DNA from: Chloroflexota bacterium
Lineage (GTDB): Bacteria > Chloroflexota > Anaerolineae > Aggregatilineales > UBA2796
Assembly: GCA_003695215.1 (NCBI GenBank)
Contig: RFIM01000155.1
Location: 1-18,933 of the forward strand
DNA: 18,933 nt
Direction: 5' to 3'
Shown: piece by piece, positions 6,941 through 16,640 of the stretch
How the letters are laid out: each line of letters starts with the position of its first letter
Numbering within the stretch: the first letter of the stretch is position 1
Notes under the pieces: generated by a model
Told to the model about the DNA's origin: nothing
Seen by the model: the letters and a program-made list of their open reading frames with translations, nothing else
The model's database searches: none
Translations under genes and position numbers: made by a program

Positions 6941-8440
6941 TCAGGCGAGAGCTGCCACTTGCTGCTGGTAGCGCTCGGCGAGTTGGCGATAAGCGGCGTG
7001 CGCAGCGGCATTGGGCGTGAAGGCTTGGCATGGCGCTTGCATGGCACTGAAGGCTGCCGCGAGATCGGCGTAGATTCCCAAGAGCGCAGCAGCGTACATG
7101 GCAGCGCCGCGCAAGGCGCCGCTCAGGCTATCGTGAGCGACCACATCTACGTTCAGGATGTCCGCCATCATCTGTGCCAAGAGCGGGCTGCGTGCGCCGC
7201 CGCCTGTCAGGCGCAAAGGCGGCGCGAACTCGGGCAAAAAGGCGAAGCAACGCGCCGCCGCCAAAGCCACGCCTTCATAGACGGCGCGCAGCAGATGCGC
7301 TCGCCCGTGCAGCAGTGAGATGCCTGTGAACTGTGCTCGCGCCTCAGGCAGGAAGTGCGGCGCGCGCTCGCCGCTAGGCGCCAAGAATGGCAAATACAGC
7401 ACGCCTTGTGCGCCGATAGGCACTTGCGCCAACTGTGCCTCAAGCGTCGGTGCGCCAATCAGGCCGTGCGGCTGCGCTATATCGGCATACAGCAAGCGTG
7501 CCCAGTATTCGATATTCGGCGTCGCCAACATGGTCGGCACGAAGCGAATGTAGCCGTCCTGTGCAGGGATGTAGGTTGTGCCGCCGACGATCTCAGCGCC
7601 GATACCAGGCGGCTCAGCGCAGCTGACTTGATGGATGCCCGCAGTGCCGAACACGCTGCAGGCCACGTTTGGCGCGCCGCCGCTGACGCTGATCAGCTCA
7701 GCGATCACGTCAAAGGGCGCCAAGACAACAGGCAAGTCTGCAGGCAAGCCGAGCGCAGCGGCGTGATCAGCGCGCAACGGCGCGATGCACTCGTGCGGCA
7801 GGCGCAAGGGCGGCAATTTCTCCGCAAGGGCGCTGATCTCCAGCAGATCGAGCAGGCGCGGCTCAAGTTGGCGCGTCTGAAGGTTCAGGTAGGTATGGCT
7901 AGCGTCGCTCTGCTCAGCAATGGCCTCGCCTGTCAGCTGAAAGAACAGCCAGTCTTTGGCAAAGAAGATGCGCCAAGTCTCTTCCAGCGCGCTCGGATCG
8001 TTTTCTAGAAGCCACGCCAATTGCGCGCTTTGGTGAGAAGCAGAGAGCGCCGTGCCTGTGTAGCGCGCTGCCTGCGCAGCGCGTCCATCGGCTTGCCAGC
8101 GGCGGATGATCGGCGCAGCGCGTCCATCTTGCCAGATCAGGGCAGGCCGAACAGGGCTGCCATCAGTGCGCACCAAGCGCGTGCCATCGCCTTGTGCTGT
8201 CAGCGCGAGCGCGCGATAAGCCTGAGGCGGAAGCTCAGCCGTCTGGACGCATTCGGCAAGGCAGGCGAAGGCTGCCTGCTGCACAGCAGCGAGCTCTTGC
8301 TCACACCATGTTGGCTGAGGCCGTTGTAGCAGGCAAGGGCGCGAGGCGCGCGCAAGGCGCCTGCCATGCAGATCGAAGATCGCCGCCTTGACGTGACTTG
8401 TGCCTAAATCTATAGCGATTAGGACATCTTGTGCGTTCAA
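6941..8440 (-). CDS. FGGY-family carbohydrate kinase (LyxK/EryA-like)
   Basis: Predicted 499 aa. It has the first ATP/phosphate motif IAIDLGTSHVKAAIFD (8-23), TAQGDG (81-86), WQDGRA (103-108), the catalytic Asp in APFDVIAELIS (Asp244), FGTAG (264-268) and the second FGGY signature around TGGGARSPLLAQMMADILNV (from 412). The QGDG and IWQDGR features fit kinases such as L-xylulose and erythritol kinase more than glycerol kinase; substrate remains open (a ketopentose or polyol). The product is an ATP-dependent cytosolic kinase. The start is TTG at 8440: there is no in-frame ATG or GTG between the upstream TAA (near 8483) and the first motif, and no clear Shine-Dalgarno. Its stop is one base from the stop of glyA-gcvT on the other strand, with no terminator between them. 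Confidence 0.9.
   Translation of the reverse strand: MNAQDVLIAIDLGTSHVKAAIFDLHGRRLARASRPCLLQRPQPTWCEQELAAVQQAAFACLAECVQTAELPPQAYRALALTAQGDGTRLVRTDGSPVRPALIWQDGRAAPIIRRWQADGRAAQAARYTGTALSASHQSAQLAWLLENDPSALEETWRIFFAKDWLFFQLTGEAIAEQSDASHTYLNLQTRQLEPRLLDLLEISALAEKLPPLRLPHECIAPLRADHAAALGLPADLPVVLAPFDVIAELISVSGGAPNVACSVFGTAGIHQVSCAEPPGIGAEIVGGTTYIPAQDGYIRFVPTMLATPNIEYWARLLYADIAQPHGLIGAPTLEAQLAQVPIGAQGVLYLPFLAPSGERAPHFLPEARAQFTGISLLHGRAHLLRAVYEGVALAAARCFAFLPEFAPPLRLTGGGARSPLLAQMMADILNVDVVAHDSLSGALRGAAMYAAALLGIYADLAAAFSAMQAPCQAFTPNAAAHAAYRQLAERYQQQVAALA
8438..8440 (-). promoter_or_regulatory. TTG start codon of the FGGY kinase
   Basis: The plus strand reads CAA here, so initiation must use TTG. The next in-frame codons upstream are GTT, CTT, GAC, ACT, AAT and TCA until a TAA, leaving no standard start. 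No purine-rich ribosome binding site precedes it. Confidence 0.6.
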
Positions 8441-8511
8441 AACAAGGTCAGTATTTGAATCAGCCGACGTAGCGCCTCGATCTTACCCACAGCCCTGTAT
8501 CTGAGCAATAT

Positions 8512-8534
8512 GGGCAGGTCAAACTGACCTGCCC
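8512..8534. terminator. Hairpin after the alpha/beta hydrolase gene
   Basis: Perfect 10-bp inverted repeat GGGCAGGTCA (8512-8521) / TGACCTGCCC (8525-8534) with a 3-base loop, 12 bases after the stop of the minus-strand hydrolase gene. On the minus strand it is followed by ATATTGC rather than a T run, so it is a strong hairpin with a poor tail. Confidence 0.65.
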
Positions 8535-8546
8535 GAGGCGATCCGC

Positions 8547-10436
8547 TCAGCGCGGCAAGAGCGAGCCGAACACTTCCACGGCAATGCTGCTGAAGCGCGC
8601 CGTGAAGATGTTGGCAGGCGCGGCATACCAAACCGCGCGCGATTGCGTGCCGAAGCCGAAGGTGATCAGCCCGCCAATGTAAACCTCCTGATGCGTATTG
8701 AAGGTGTACTGTGCGACGACCACGCCCAGCTGTGCAATGCGCGCTTGTTCGAACAGGCGCGCAAAGCGCGAGCTGAGCGCCTCAAGCGCTGCGGCCTGCA
8801 ATGGCGCGCCGCCTGCTAGCGGATAGATCGCGATGCCCAGAAACTCAGGTTTATCGGCATCGCTGCGGAAGAAATGCATTGCGCTGCTCTCGCCGATAGC
8901 GCGCCAGCCGCTCGGCACGCGCGCAGAGAAAGTCGGCGTCGTGATCGTCTCATAGCTCAGGCGTTGTGCCTCAGCGAAGGCGAAAGGCACATCTTGTGCC
9001 GTGCAACTGGTATCGCGCAGGCTTGGATTGGCGTAGAAGGCGCGCACCAGACGTCGTGCGCACAAGCTATTCGGCAAAATTGTATGCGCCTGGTACGGAA
9101 AGCGCGCCAAGACGCTGTTCTGAAAACGCAGCTGCGCCGAGACAGCGAAGTCAGTCGGCGTGATCGGATCGAATTCGCCCGCCAGGAACAGTGTCGGCAC
9201 GTCTGAGGTGATAGGCAGAACGTCCGCAGCCTCCAGCTCGGCGCTGCGCCACACGGCGCACAGCTCGCTGTAAGAGTCGTTAGGCAAACGGCCGAAAAAA
9301 CGAGACCGCGGGATGCGCTCTAACAGCTCAGGCGTGTAGAAGGCGACGTCCTCAGCGCAGACGACGCTCAAGTTCATGCCATAGCTAATGGGCTGCTCAG
9401 CAGCTGCAATCAAGACGGCCGCAGGTAGCGTGTAGATGCCTCTAGCGGCCTGTGCTATAGCTTGTGGCACTGAGCCAATCAGGCTACCTTGATAGAGCAT
9501 GTTGCGCAAGGCGCTCAAGAAGCGCTCGGCGTTCATCACCACAGGGTAGCTCTTGCCTGTCAATGAGCTAGTGCCGTTCACGCGCACGCTGGTCTGGAGG
9601 CGTTGCAGCGCCTGCTCAAACAGGCTCTCCAAGTCAGGGAAAGCGCGCTTGCAGCTCTCATCAGCAGCGCATAAATCGAAGACGCGCTGCAAGGCCTGAT
9701 CCGCGTTCAGATTCGCCAACAAAAAGGGCCTGTCCCACGGCCCGACTGTGCCTTCAAGCACAACAGCGTTCACATGCTGGCCGAATTGGCGCAAGTAGAA
9801 CTGCGCTAGCCATGTGCCATAGGATGAGCCGAATAGATTGATTTTCTGATAGCCAAGCGCTGCGCGCACGGCGTCGGTATCGCGAGCGAGGTTGGCAGAG
9901 GTGTAGTGACGCGGATCGTTAGTGGCAGAAAGGCGCGCGAGGCAGGCGCGCAGGCGCTCGATGTTCTCGGCTATCTCGTCTTCAGTGCTGCGATCGTATT
10001 TCAGGTCTTCGAAGCCGAGATCAGCGATCTCAGTGCACTGCAGCGAGGCCGATTTGCCCGTGCCGCGCTGATCGATCAGCACAATGTCATGCACCTCGTT
10101 CAGATCGGCGTAAGCTGAATACCAGACCAAGCCGTAGTATTCAATGGCGCTGGCGCCTGGCCCGCCTTCCAGGTGAAAGATCGGCTCTCGGCGCAAACTC
10201 GGGCTGCGCGCAGGCACAATGGCGAAGTGAATCTGGATTTGACGCCCTTCAGGCGCACTATAATCCTCTGGGACGCTCAGCACGCCACACTTGGCAGCTT
10301 GCTTGGCAGCGCCTTGCGCGCCAATTGGTATTTCGCAGTCGCTCAGGCTTATGGCATCGCGCTGTGCGCTCGCGCTCGGCAAAGGCGCGAGCAGCGCCGC
10401 GCTGATCGCCAAAACCACAACAAAACCTCGGAACAT
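8547..10436 (-). CDS. Secreted alpha/beta hydrolase, tripeptidyl/prolyl aminopeptidase type (S33), with extra C-terminal domain
   Basis: Predicted 629 aa, ATG 10436 with GAGGA 8 bases upstream. Residues 1-25 form a signal peptide (hydrophobic core, cleavage likely at ASAQ), so the enzyme is exported. The hydrolase core has the oxyanion motif LEGGPG (89-94), IDQRGTGKS, the nucleophile elbow GSSYG with Ser205, Asp423 in AGEFDPITP and His451 in YQAHTIL, a full triad. The HGGPG-like motif and the TAP-like C-terminal part place it with S33 peptidases that remove N-terminal residues or tripeptides; ester hydrolysis is possible. Cysteines 34/50, 134/165 and 256/262 may pair outside the cell. Residues about 495-629 form an added domain starting TFSARVPSGWRAI. 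The gene has a hairpin after it and diverges from the CYTH gene. Confidence 0.9.
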   Translation of the reverse strand: MFRGFVVVLAISAALLAPLPSASAQRDAISLSDCEIPIGAQGAAKQAAKCGVLSVPEDYSAPEGRQIQIHFAIVPARSPSLRREPIFHLEGGPGASAIEYYGLVWYSAYADLNEVHDIVLIDQRGTGKSASLQCTEIADLGFEDLKYDRSTEDEIAENIERLRACLARLSATNDPRHYTSANLARDTDAVRAALGYQKINLFGSSYGTWLAQFYLRQFGQHVNAVVLEGTVGPWDRPFLLANLNADQALQRVFDLCAADESCKRAFPDLESLFEQALQRLQTSVRVNGTSSLTGKSYPVVMNAERFLSALRNMLYQGSLIGSVPQAIAQAARGIYTLPAAVLIAAAEQPISYGMNLSVVCAEDVAFYTPELLERIPRSRFFGRLPNDSYSELCAVWRSAELEAADVLPITSDVPTLFLAGEFDPITPTDFAVSAQLRFQNSVLARFPYQAHTILPNSLCARRLVRAFYANPSLRDTSCTAQDVPFAFAEAQRLSYETITTPTFSARVPSGWRAIGESSAMHFFRSDADKPEFLGIAIYPLAGGAPLQAAALEALSSRFARLFEQARIAQLGVVVAQYTFNTHQEVYIGGLITFGFGTQSRAVWYAAPANIFTARFSSIAVEVFGSLLPR

Positions 10437-10471
10437 GAGCAGAATCCTCGTTTCATGCTGACGGCAGCTTT

Positions 10472-10477
10472 ATTCTA
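10472..10477 (-). promoter_or_regulatory. -10 box of the hydrolase gene
   Basis: On the minus strand TAGAAT (10477-10472) follows directly on AGCGCGC, 35 bp upstream of the ATG. The nearest -35-like hexamer, TTGTGC (10503-10498), is 20 bp away, longer than usual. Confidence 0.4.
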
Positions 10478-10516
10478 GCGCGCTTGGGCGGCGTGCAGCA
10501 CAACACTCAGCGCGCT
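10477..10516. repeat. Two copies of palindrome AGCGCGCT flanking the divergent promoters
   Basis: The self-complementary octamer AGCGCGCT occurs at 10477-10484 and 10509-10516, start to start 32 bp (about three helical turns). The left copy abuts the minus-strand -10 and the right copy abuts the plus-strand -10, so the region is nearly mirror-symmetric. GCGC is common in this genome, which tempers the call. Confidence 0.5.
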
Positions 10517-10541
10517 ATAATCAGCTCAATCTCTTTCGGAG
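10516..10541 (+). promoter_or_regulatory. -10 box and ribosome binding site of the CYTH-MCM operon
   Basis: A perfect TATAAT at 10516-10521 lies 30 bases before ATG 10552; GGAG at 10538-10541 is the ribosome binding site. No convincing -35 is found at 16-18 bp. Confidence 0.55.
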
Positions 10542-10551
10542 CCATTGGCTT

Positions 10552-11169
10552 ATGTCTGCCACAGGCACTGAGACTGAAGTCAAGCTATGGGCGACGGATT
10601 TGGCTGCCATCGCTGATCGCCTGAGCGCGCTCGGCGCTGAGTGTGTGCAGCCGCGCACAGCTGAGCGCAATTGGCGCTACGATCGCCCTGATCGCAGCCT
10701 GAGCGCGCGCGGCGAAGTCTTGCGACTGCGCCAAGACTCACAAACGCGCCTGACTTTCAAAGCGCCGCACAGCAGCTCGCCACACACGCGCATCGAGCTT
10801 GAGATCGGCGTCAGCAACTTTGAGATGACCGATCGCCTGCTGCAGGCGCTTGGCTTTCAAGTCATGTGGTGCTATGAGAAGTTCCGCACGACTTATAGGC
10901 TAGATACCTGCGAAATCGCCCTGGATGAGCTGCCCTTCGGCGACTTCGTCGAGATCGAAGGCGACTCGCTGATGGCGATCGAGGCGGTCGTGGCACAGCT
11001 GGGCATGGGCGATGCGCCACGCTTCAGGTTGAGCTACAGCGAGCTGTTCTTCAGGTTGCGCGATCAGCTTCAGCTGCCCTTCCGCGACCTGACCTTCGAG
11101 AACTTCCGCGCCCTGGCCCGCGCTGACCTCACAAAAATCTTATTGAGAGAAGCTGAGCAGAGAGCATGA
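10552..11169 (+). CDS. CYTH-domain protein (CyaB / thiamine triphosphatase-like)
   Basis: Predicted 205 aa. The signature ExExK is at the N-terminus (ETEVK, Glu7, Glu9, Lys11). It is followed by the family's charged tunnel strands: LRLRQD, RLTFKAP, RIELEIGV, then the paired YRLDTCEIALDELPFGDFVEIEG, which matches the conserved R..L.LDE.P.G.F.EIEG part of CYTH proteins. The fold binds triphosphates with two divalent metals. Members include class IV adenylate cyclases, thiamine triphosphatases and inorganic triphosphatases; which applies here cannot be decided. The C-terminal 40 residues (RDLTFENFRALARADL...) form a helical tail. Its stop overlaps the start of the methylmalonyl-CoA mutase gene as ATGA, so the two are translationally coupled and expressed from the promoter at 10516. 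Confidence 0.87.
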   Translation: MSATGTETEVKLWATDLAAIADRLSALGAECVQPRTAERNWRYDRPDRSLSARGEVLRLRQDSQTRLTFKAPHSSSPHTRIELEIGVSNFEMTDRLLQALGFQVMWCYEKFRTTYRLDTCEIALDELPFGDFVEIEGDSLMAIEAVVAQLGMGDAPRFRLSYSELFFRLRDQLQLPFRDLTFENFRALARADLTKILLREAEQRA

Positions 11170-12839
11170 TCGAAAAAGAGCATCTTGATATCCACACGGC
11201 GCTGCAACGCTGGGAGCAAACGACGCTAGCACAGGCCTTGCGCAAAGCGCCTGAGCGCGCTGAGCGCTTCCAGACTTCTTCAGGCATTCCTATCCAACGC
11301 TTGTACCTGCCCAAGCACGCCGACGCGCACTACCTGGAAAAAGTTGGCTTTCCGGGCGAATATCCGTTCACGCGCGGCATCCAGCCGACCATGTATCGCG
11401 GCAGGCTGTGGACAATGCGTCAATACGCCGGCTATGCCACAGCCGAAGAGTCAAACGCGCGCTATCGCTTTTTGCTCTCACAAGGGCAGATGGGCCTTTC
11501 GGTCGCCTTCGATTTGCCGACACAGATCGGCTATGATGCTGACGATCCAATGGCGCTCGGCGAGGTCGGCAAGGTCGGCGTCAGCATTTGCAGCATCCAC
11601 GACATGGCGCGCCTGTTCGAAGGCATTCCGCTCGACCAAGTCAGCACTAGCATGACCATCAACGCGCCTGCTGCGATCTTGCTAGCGCTCTACATCGCAG
11701 TTGCCAAGCGGCAAGGCGTGCCGATGCACAAACTGCGCGGCACTGTCCAAAACGATATTCTCAAGGAATACATCGCGCGCGGCACCTATATCTATCCGCC
11801 TGCAGCCAGCATGCGCCTGATCACGGATATCTTCCGCTTCTGCCGCGACCACGTGCCGCATTGGAACACGATCAGCATCAGCGGCTACCATATTCGCGAA
11901 GCTGGCAGCACGGCTGTGCAGGAAGTCGCCTTCACGTTGGCTAACGGCATTGCCTACGTGCAAGCAGCGCTCGATGCAGGCTTGAGCGTGGATGAGTTCG
12001 CGCCACAGCTCTCGTTCTTCTTCAATGCGCACAATCAATTCTTCGAAGAGATCGCCAAGTTCCGCGCGGCGCGCCGCTTATGGGCTCAGATCATGCGTGA
12101 GCGCTTCGGCGCACGCGATCCCAAGTCGTGGCAGCTGCGCTTCCACACGCAGACAGGCGGCAGCACGCTAACGGCGCAACAGCCGATGAACAACATCGCC
12201 CGCGTGACCGTCCAGGCGCTCGCGGCGATCTTAGGCGGCACGCAAAGCCTGCACACCAACAGCATGGATGAAGCGCTTGCCTTGCCCACTGAGAATGCTG
12301 TGCAAGTGGCGCTGCGCACGCAACAGATTCTGGCGTATGAGAGCGGCGTAGCCGATACAGTCGATCCAATGGCAGGCAGCTATTACCTTGAAGCCCTGAC
12401 CGATGAGATCGAAACACGCGCGCGGCACTATATCGAGCAAATTGACGCGCTCGGCGGCGCTTTGGCAGCTATCGAGCGTGGTTACATCCAAAAAGAGATC
12501 CAGGATGCCGCCTACGCTTATCAACAAGCCGTTGAGCGCGGCGAGCAGATCATCGTCGGCGTGAATAAATTCACAGTGCCTGAAGAGACGCCTATTGAGA
12601 CGCTGCACGTCTCGGCGGCGATTGAGCAGGCACAGCGCGCGCGCCTGGCAGAGCTGCGCGCCAAGCGCGACTGGGCCCGCGTGAGCGAGATTTTGGCGCG
12701 AATCGAAACAGCGGCACGCAGCGATGAGCCGCTGATGCCGCTGTTCATCGAAGCGGTTGAGCGCGAGGCGACGCTCGGCGAAATTTGCAACGTACTGCGC
12801 GGCGTCTTCGGCGAGTATCGCCCAAGCGCTTCAATCTGA
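11166..12839 (+). CDS. mcmA: Methylmalonyl-CoA mutase large (catalytic) subunit
   Basis: Predicted 557 aa, starting inside the stop of the CYTH gene (ATGA) with no strong ribosome binding site. It covers the TIM-barrel catalytic part: FTRGIQPTMYRGR, WTMRQYAGY, GLSVAFDLPTQIGYD, STSMTINAPA, NDILKEYIARGTYIYPP, SISGYHIREAG and GGTQSLHTNSMDEALALPT. In register with Propionibacterium MutB, Tyr87 matches Tyr89, Arg205 matches Arg207 and His242 matches His244; the Tyr/Arg pair binds the malonyl carboxylate, unlike the Phe/Gln pair of isobutyryl-CoA mutase. It therefore most likely interconverts (R)-methylmalonyl-CoA and succinyl-CoA. The protein stops at the linker (VLRGVFGEYRP) where full-length mutases enter the B12 domain, so a separate B12-binding subunit of about 130-140 aa is needed; it is not in the window, nor is the MeaB chaperone. 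Confidence 0.93.
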   Translation: MIEKEHLDIHTALQRWEQTTLAQALRKAPERAERFQTSSGIPIQRLYLPKHADAHYLEKVGFPGEYPFTRGIQPTMYRGRLWTMRQYAGYATAEESNARYRFLLSQGQMGLSVAFDLPTQIGYDADDPMALGEVGKVGVSICSIHDMARLFEGIPLDQVSTSMTINAPAAILLALYIAVAKRQGVPMHKLRGTVQNDILKEYIARGTYIYPPAASMRLITDIFRFCRDHVPHWNTISISGYHIREAGSTAVQEVAFTLANGIAYVQAALDAGLSVDEFAPQLSFFFNAHNQFFEEIAKFRAARRLWAQIMRERFGARDPKSWQLRFHTQTGGSTLTAQQPMNNIARVTVQALAAILGGTQSLHTNSMDEALALPTENAVQVALRTQQILAYESGVADTVDPMAGSYYLEALTDEIETRARHYIEQIDALGGALAAIERGYIQKEIQDAAYAYQQAVERGEQIIVGVNKFTVPEETPIETLHVSAAIEQAQRARLAELRAKRDWARVSEILARIETAARSDEPLMPLFIEAVEREATLGEICNVLRGVFGEYRPSASI

Positions 12840-12847
12840 AGGCGCGC

Positions 12848-15325
<2,478 letters not shown>

Positions 15326-15366
15326 AGGTTACCTACTCTGACTTCTGGGAACTCGGCTTGGCAATG

Positions 15367-15394
15367 ATTTTACGCCTGTTGCAGCCTTTGCCAA
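15367..15394 (-). promoter_or_regulatory. clpC promoter
   Basis: On the minus strand TTGGCA (15394-15389) and TAAAAT (15372-15367) are 16 bp apart, each matching consensus at five of six positions. The start site would be near 15360, giving a leader of about 35 bases. Confidence 0.6.
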
Positions 15395-15401
15395 ACCGCT
15401 C

Positions 15402-15431
15402 ATGCTCTCTCACAGATTTTGGCTAGAGCAT
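15402..15431. repeat. Inverted repeat upstream of the clpC promoter
   Basis: ATGCTCT (15402-15408) and AGAGCAT (15425-15431), 16 bases apart, lie just upstream of the clpC -35. A second inverted repeat, GAAAAGCG (15448-15455) / CGCTTTTC (15485-15492), lies farther out. Neither resembles the known CIRCE or CtsR heat-shock operators. Confidence 0.4.
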
Positions 15432-15510
15432 AGCACATAGCGCATCAGAAAAGCGTAAAAAGCAGCTAAACAATGCGTTAGTGGCGCTTTTCAGCAGAAT
15501 TCATATTTTT

Positions 15511-15543
15511 TTGAGAGACATCTCGGGACGAAGTATATATAAT
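15511..15543 (+). promoter_or_regulatory. Promoter of the methyltransferase operon
   Basis: TTGAGA at 15511-15516 is 17 bp from TATATA (15534-15539), which overlaps a perfect TATAAT (15538-15543). The start codon follows within 16-28 bases, so the leader is very short. Confidence 0.6.
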
Positions 15544-15558
15544 GTTCAGGTAAAGCGC

Positions 15559-16380
15559 ATGGAAAGCACTATGAACCAGCTGAGCGAAACGGGCTACGTC
15601 GTATTTGATCGCGCCGCCGACTTTTATGACGCCACGCGCGGCTTCCCTGAGGGCCAGGCGCCAGCTATCGCTGAGCTGATCGCCCGCGCGGGCAATTTGC
15701 ACAGCGGCAGCCGCGTGCTGGAAGTGGGCATCGGCACAGGGCGCATTGCCTTGCCGCTCTTGCGGCACGTCGGTAGGCTGCACGGCGTCGATCTCTCGCG
15801 GGCGATGATGGCGCGTCTGCGCGCTAAGGCAGGCGCTGCTGCGATTCGGCTGTATGAAGCCAACGCCCTGAATTTGCCTTTCCCATGCGCCGCTTTTGAT
15901 GGCGTAGTGCTAGTGCACGTGCTGCATCTGATCGCCAATTGGCAAGGCGTGCTGCACGAGATCGCTCGCGTCCTGAAAGCTGATGGGCTTTTGCTATGTG
16001 GCGGCGATCTAGGCAATGCGCTACACAGCGCCACTTTTGAGCCGATTTGGTTGGCATGGCGCGCCGCTTTGCCCGCCGAGAAAGTCGCGCGCATCGGTCT
16101 GGCACAACCGATCGGCGAAGCCCTGCCTGCGCTCGGTTGGCGCCCGATCGGCGAGCCGTTGCGGCACGCCTACACAGTCATGCGCTCGCCACAGAGCGTC
16201 TACCAGGCTTTAGCGAGCCGTCATTGGTCTAGCACATGGCGGCTGAGCGACGCTGAGTTGGCGCGCGGTCTAGCGGCTGTGCAGGAGGCCATTCAAGCGC
16301 ATTATGCGCAGCCTGAGCAGCCGCTCAGTTTACAGAGCGCCTTCGAAGTGCAGGCATTTCAGCCGCCACAAAGTACCTAA
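15559..16380 (+). CDS. Class I SAM-dependent methyltransferase
   Basis: Predicted 273 aa from ATG 15559, with AGG 8 bases upstream; ATG 15571 (GGAAAG in front) is a realistic alternative given that the promoter is so close. The in-frame GTG at 15481 lies upstream of the promoter and is unlikely. Motif I is VLEVGIGTGRI (about 53-63), the acidic end of strand 2 is HGVDLS, followed by EANALNLPFPCAAFDGVVLVHV (motifs II/III) and LHEIARVLKADGLLLCGG. This is the UbiE/BioC-like small-molecule methyltransferase pattern. The C-terminal about 100 residues (AWRAALP...SVYQALASRHWSSTW) probably define the substrate pocket, which is not recognisable. It is first in a tight operon with a small unknown protein (8-23 bp gap, depending on the start used) and a PfkB kinase. 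Confidence 0.9.
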   Translation: MESTMNQLSETGYVVFDRAADFYDATRGFPEGQAPAIAELIARAGNLHSGSRVLEVGIGTGRIALPLLRHVGRLHGVDLSRAMMARLRAKAGAAAIRLYEANALNLPFPCAAFDGVVLVHVLHLIANWQGVLHEIARVLKADGLLLCGGDLGNALHSATFEPIWLAWRAALPAEKVARIGLAQPIGEALPALGWRPIGEPLRHAYTVMRSPQSVYQALASRHWSSTWRLSDAELARGLAAVQEAIQAHYAQPEQPLSLQSAFEVQAFQPPQST

Positions 16381-16403
16381 CACCAGATATGAGGCTATCG
16401 GGC

Positions 16404-16637
16404 ATGAAATGGATACGCATTCAGGATACGTGGGTTGCTGAATACGAGAATTTGTCATTCACAGTGCGCTGGTCGCGCGGCGCATGGCATTGGCGCGCTG
16501 TCTACTGCGAGGGCACTGCGGATACGGCTCAATTAGCGGGCGATAATCGCAGCGAGCATCCCAACGGCTTCGTGGACGCTGAGAGCGCGCGCAATGCGGC
16601 TGAGCGCTGGCTGAAGCACTTGCTCGAAGACGCCTAA
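16404..16637 (+). CDS. Small protein of unknown function
   Basis: Predicted 77 aa from ATG 16404, which has GAGG about 10 bases upstream; ATG 16389 (82 aa) is the alternative. The sequence is rich in Trp: MKWIRIQDTWVAEYENLSFT, then VRWSRGAWHWRAVYCEG, suggesting a small beta sheet, followed by one helix (DAESARNAAERWLKHLLED). No catalytic motif, signal peptide or metal site is evident. It is placed 23 bp after the methyltransferase (8 bp with the longer start) and 3 bp before the PfkB kinase, so it is very likely translated as part of this operon. I do not recognise the family. Confidence 0.7.
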   Translation: MKWIRIQDTWVAEYENLSFTVRWSRGAWHWRAVYCEGTADTAQLAGDNRSEHPNGFVDAESARNAAERWLKHLLEDA

Positions 16638-16640
16638 GGC

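Noticed and set aside
7355..8008. 217-aa plus-strand frame inside the FGGY kinase gene
   Set aside because: Antisense shadow; the kinase motifs lie on the minus strand and the plus-strand peptide has no recognisable features.
10259..10264. Perfect TATAAT on the plus strand inside the hydrolase gene
   Set aside because: No -35 and no plus-strand gene follows; treated as chance, though it also follows GCAC.
11373..11400. RGIQPTMY in the mutase looked like loss of the substrate-binding Tyr89 (Gln in its place)
   Set aside because: Counting register against Propionibacterium MutB through Arg207 and His244 shows Tyr89 is the Tyr of RQYAG, which is present here as Tyr87.
15326..15480. CIRCE or CtsR operator upstream of clpC
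   Set aside because: I looked for TTAGCACTC-N9-GAGTGCTAA and tandem GGTCAAA heptamers and found neither.
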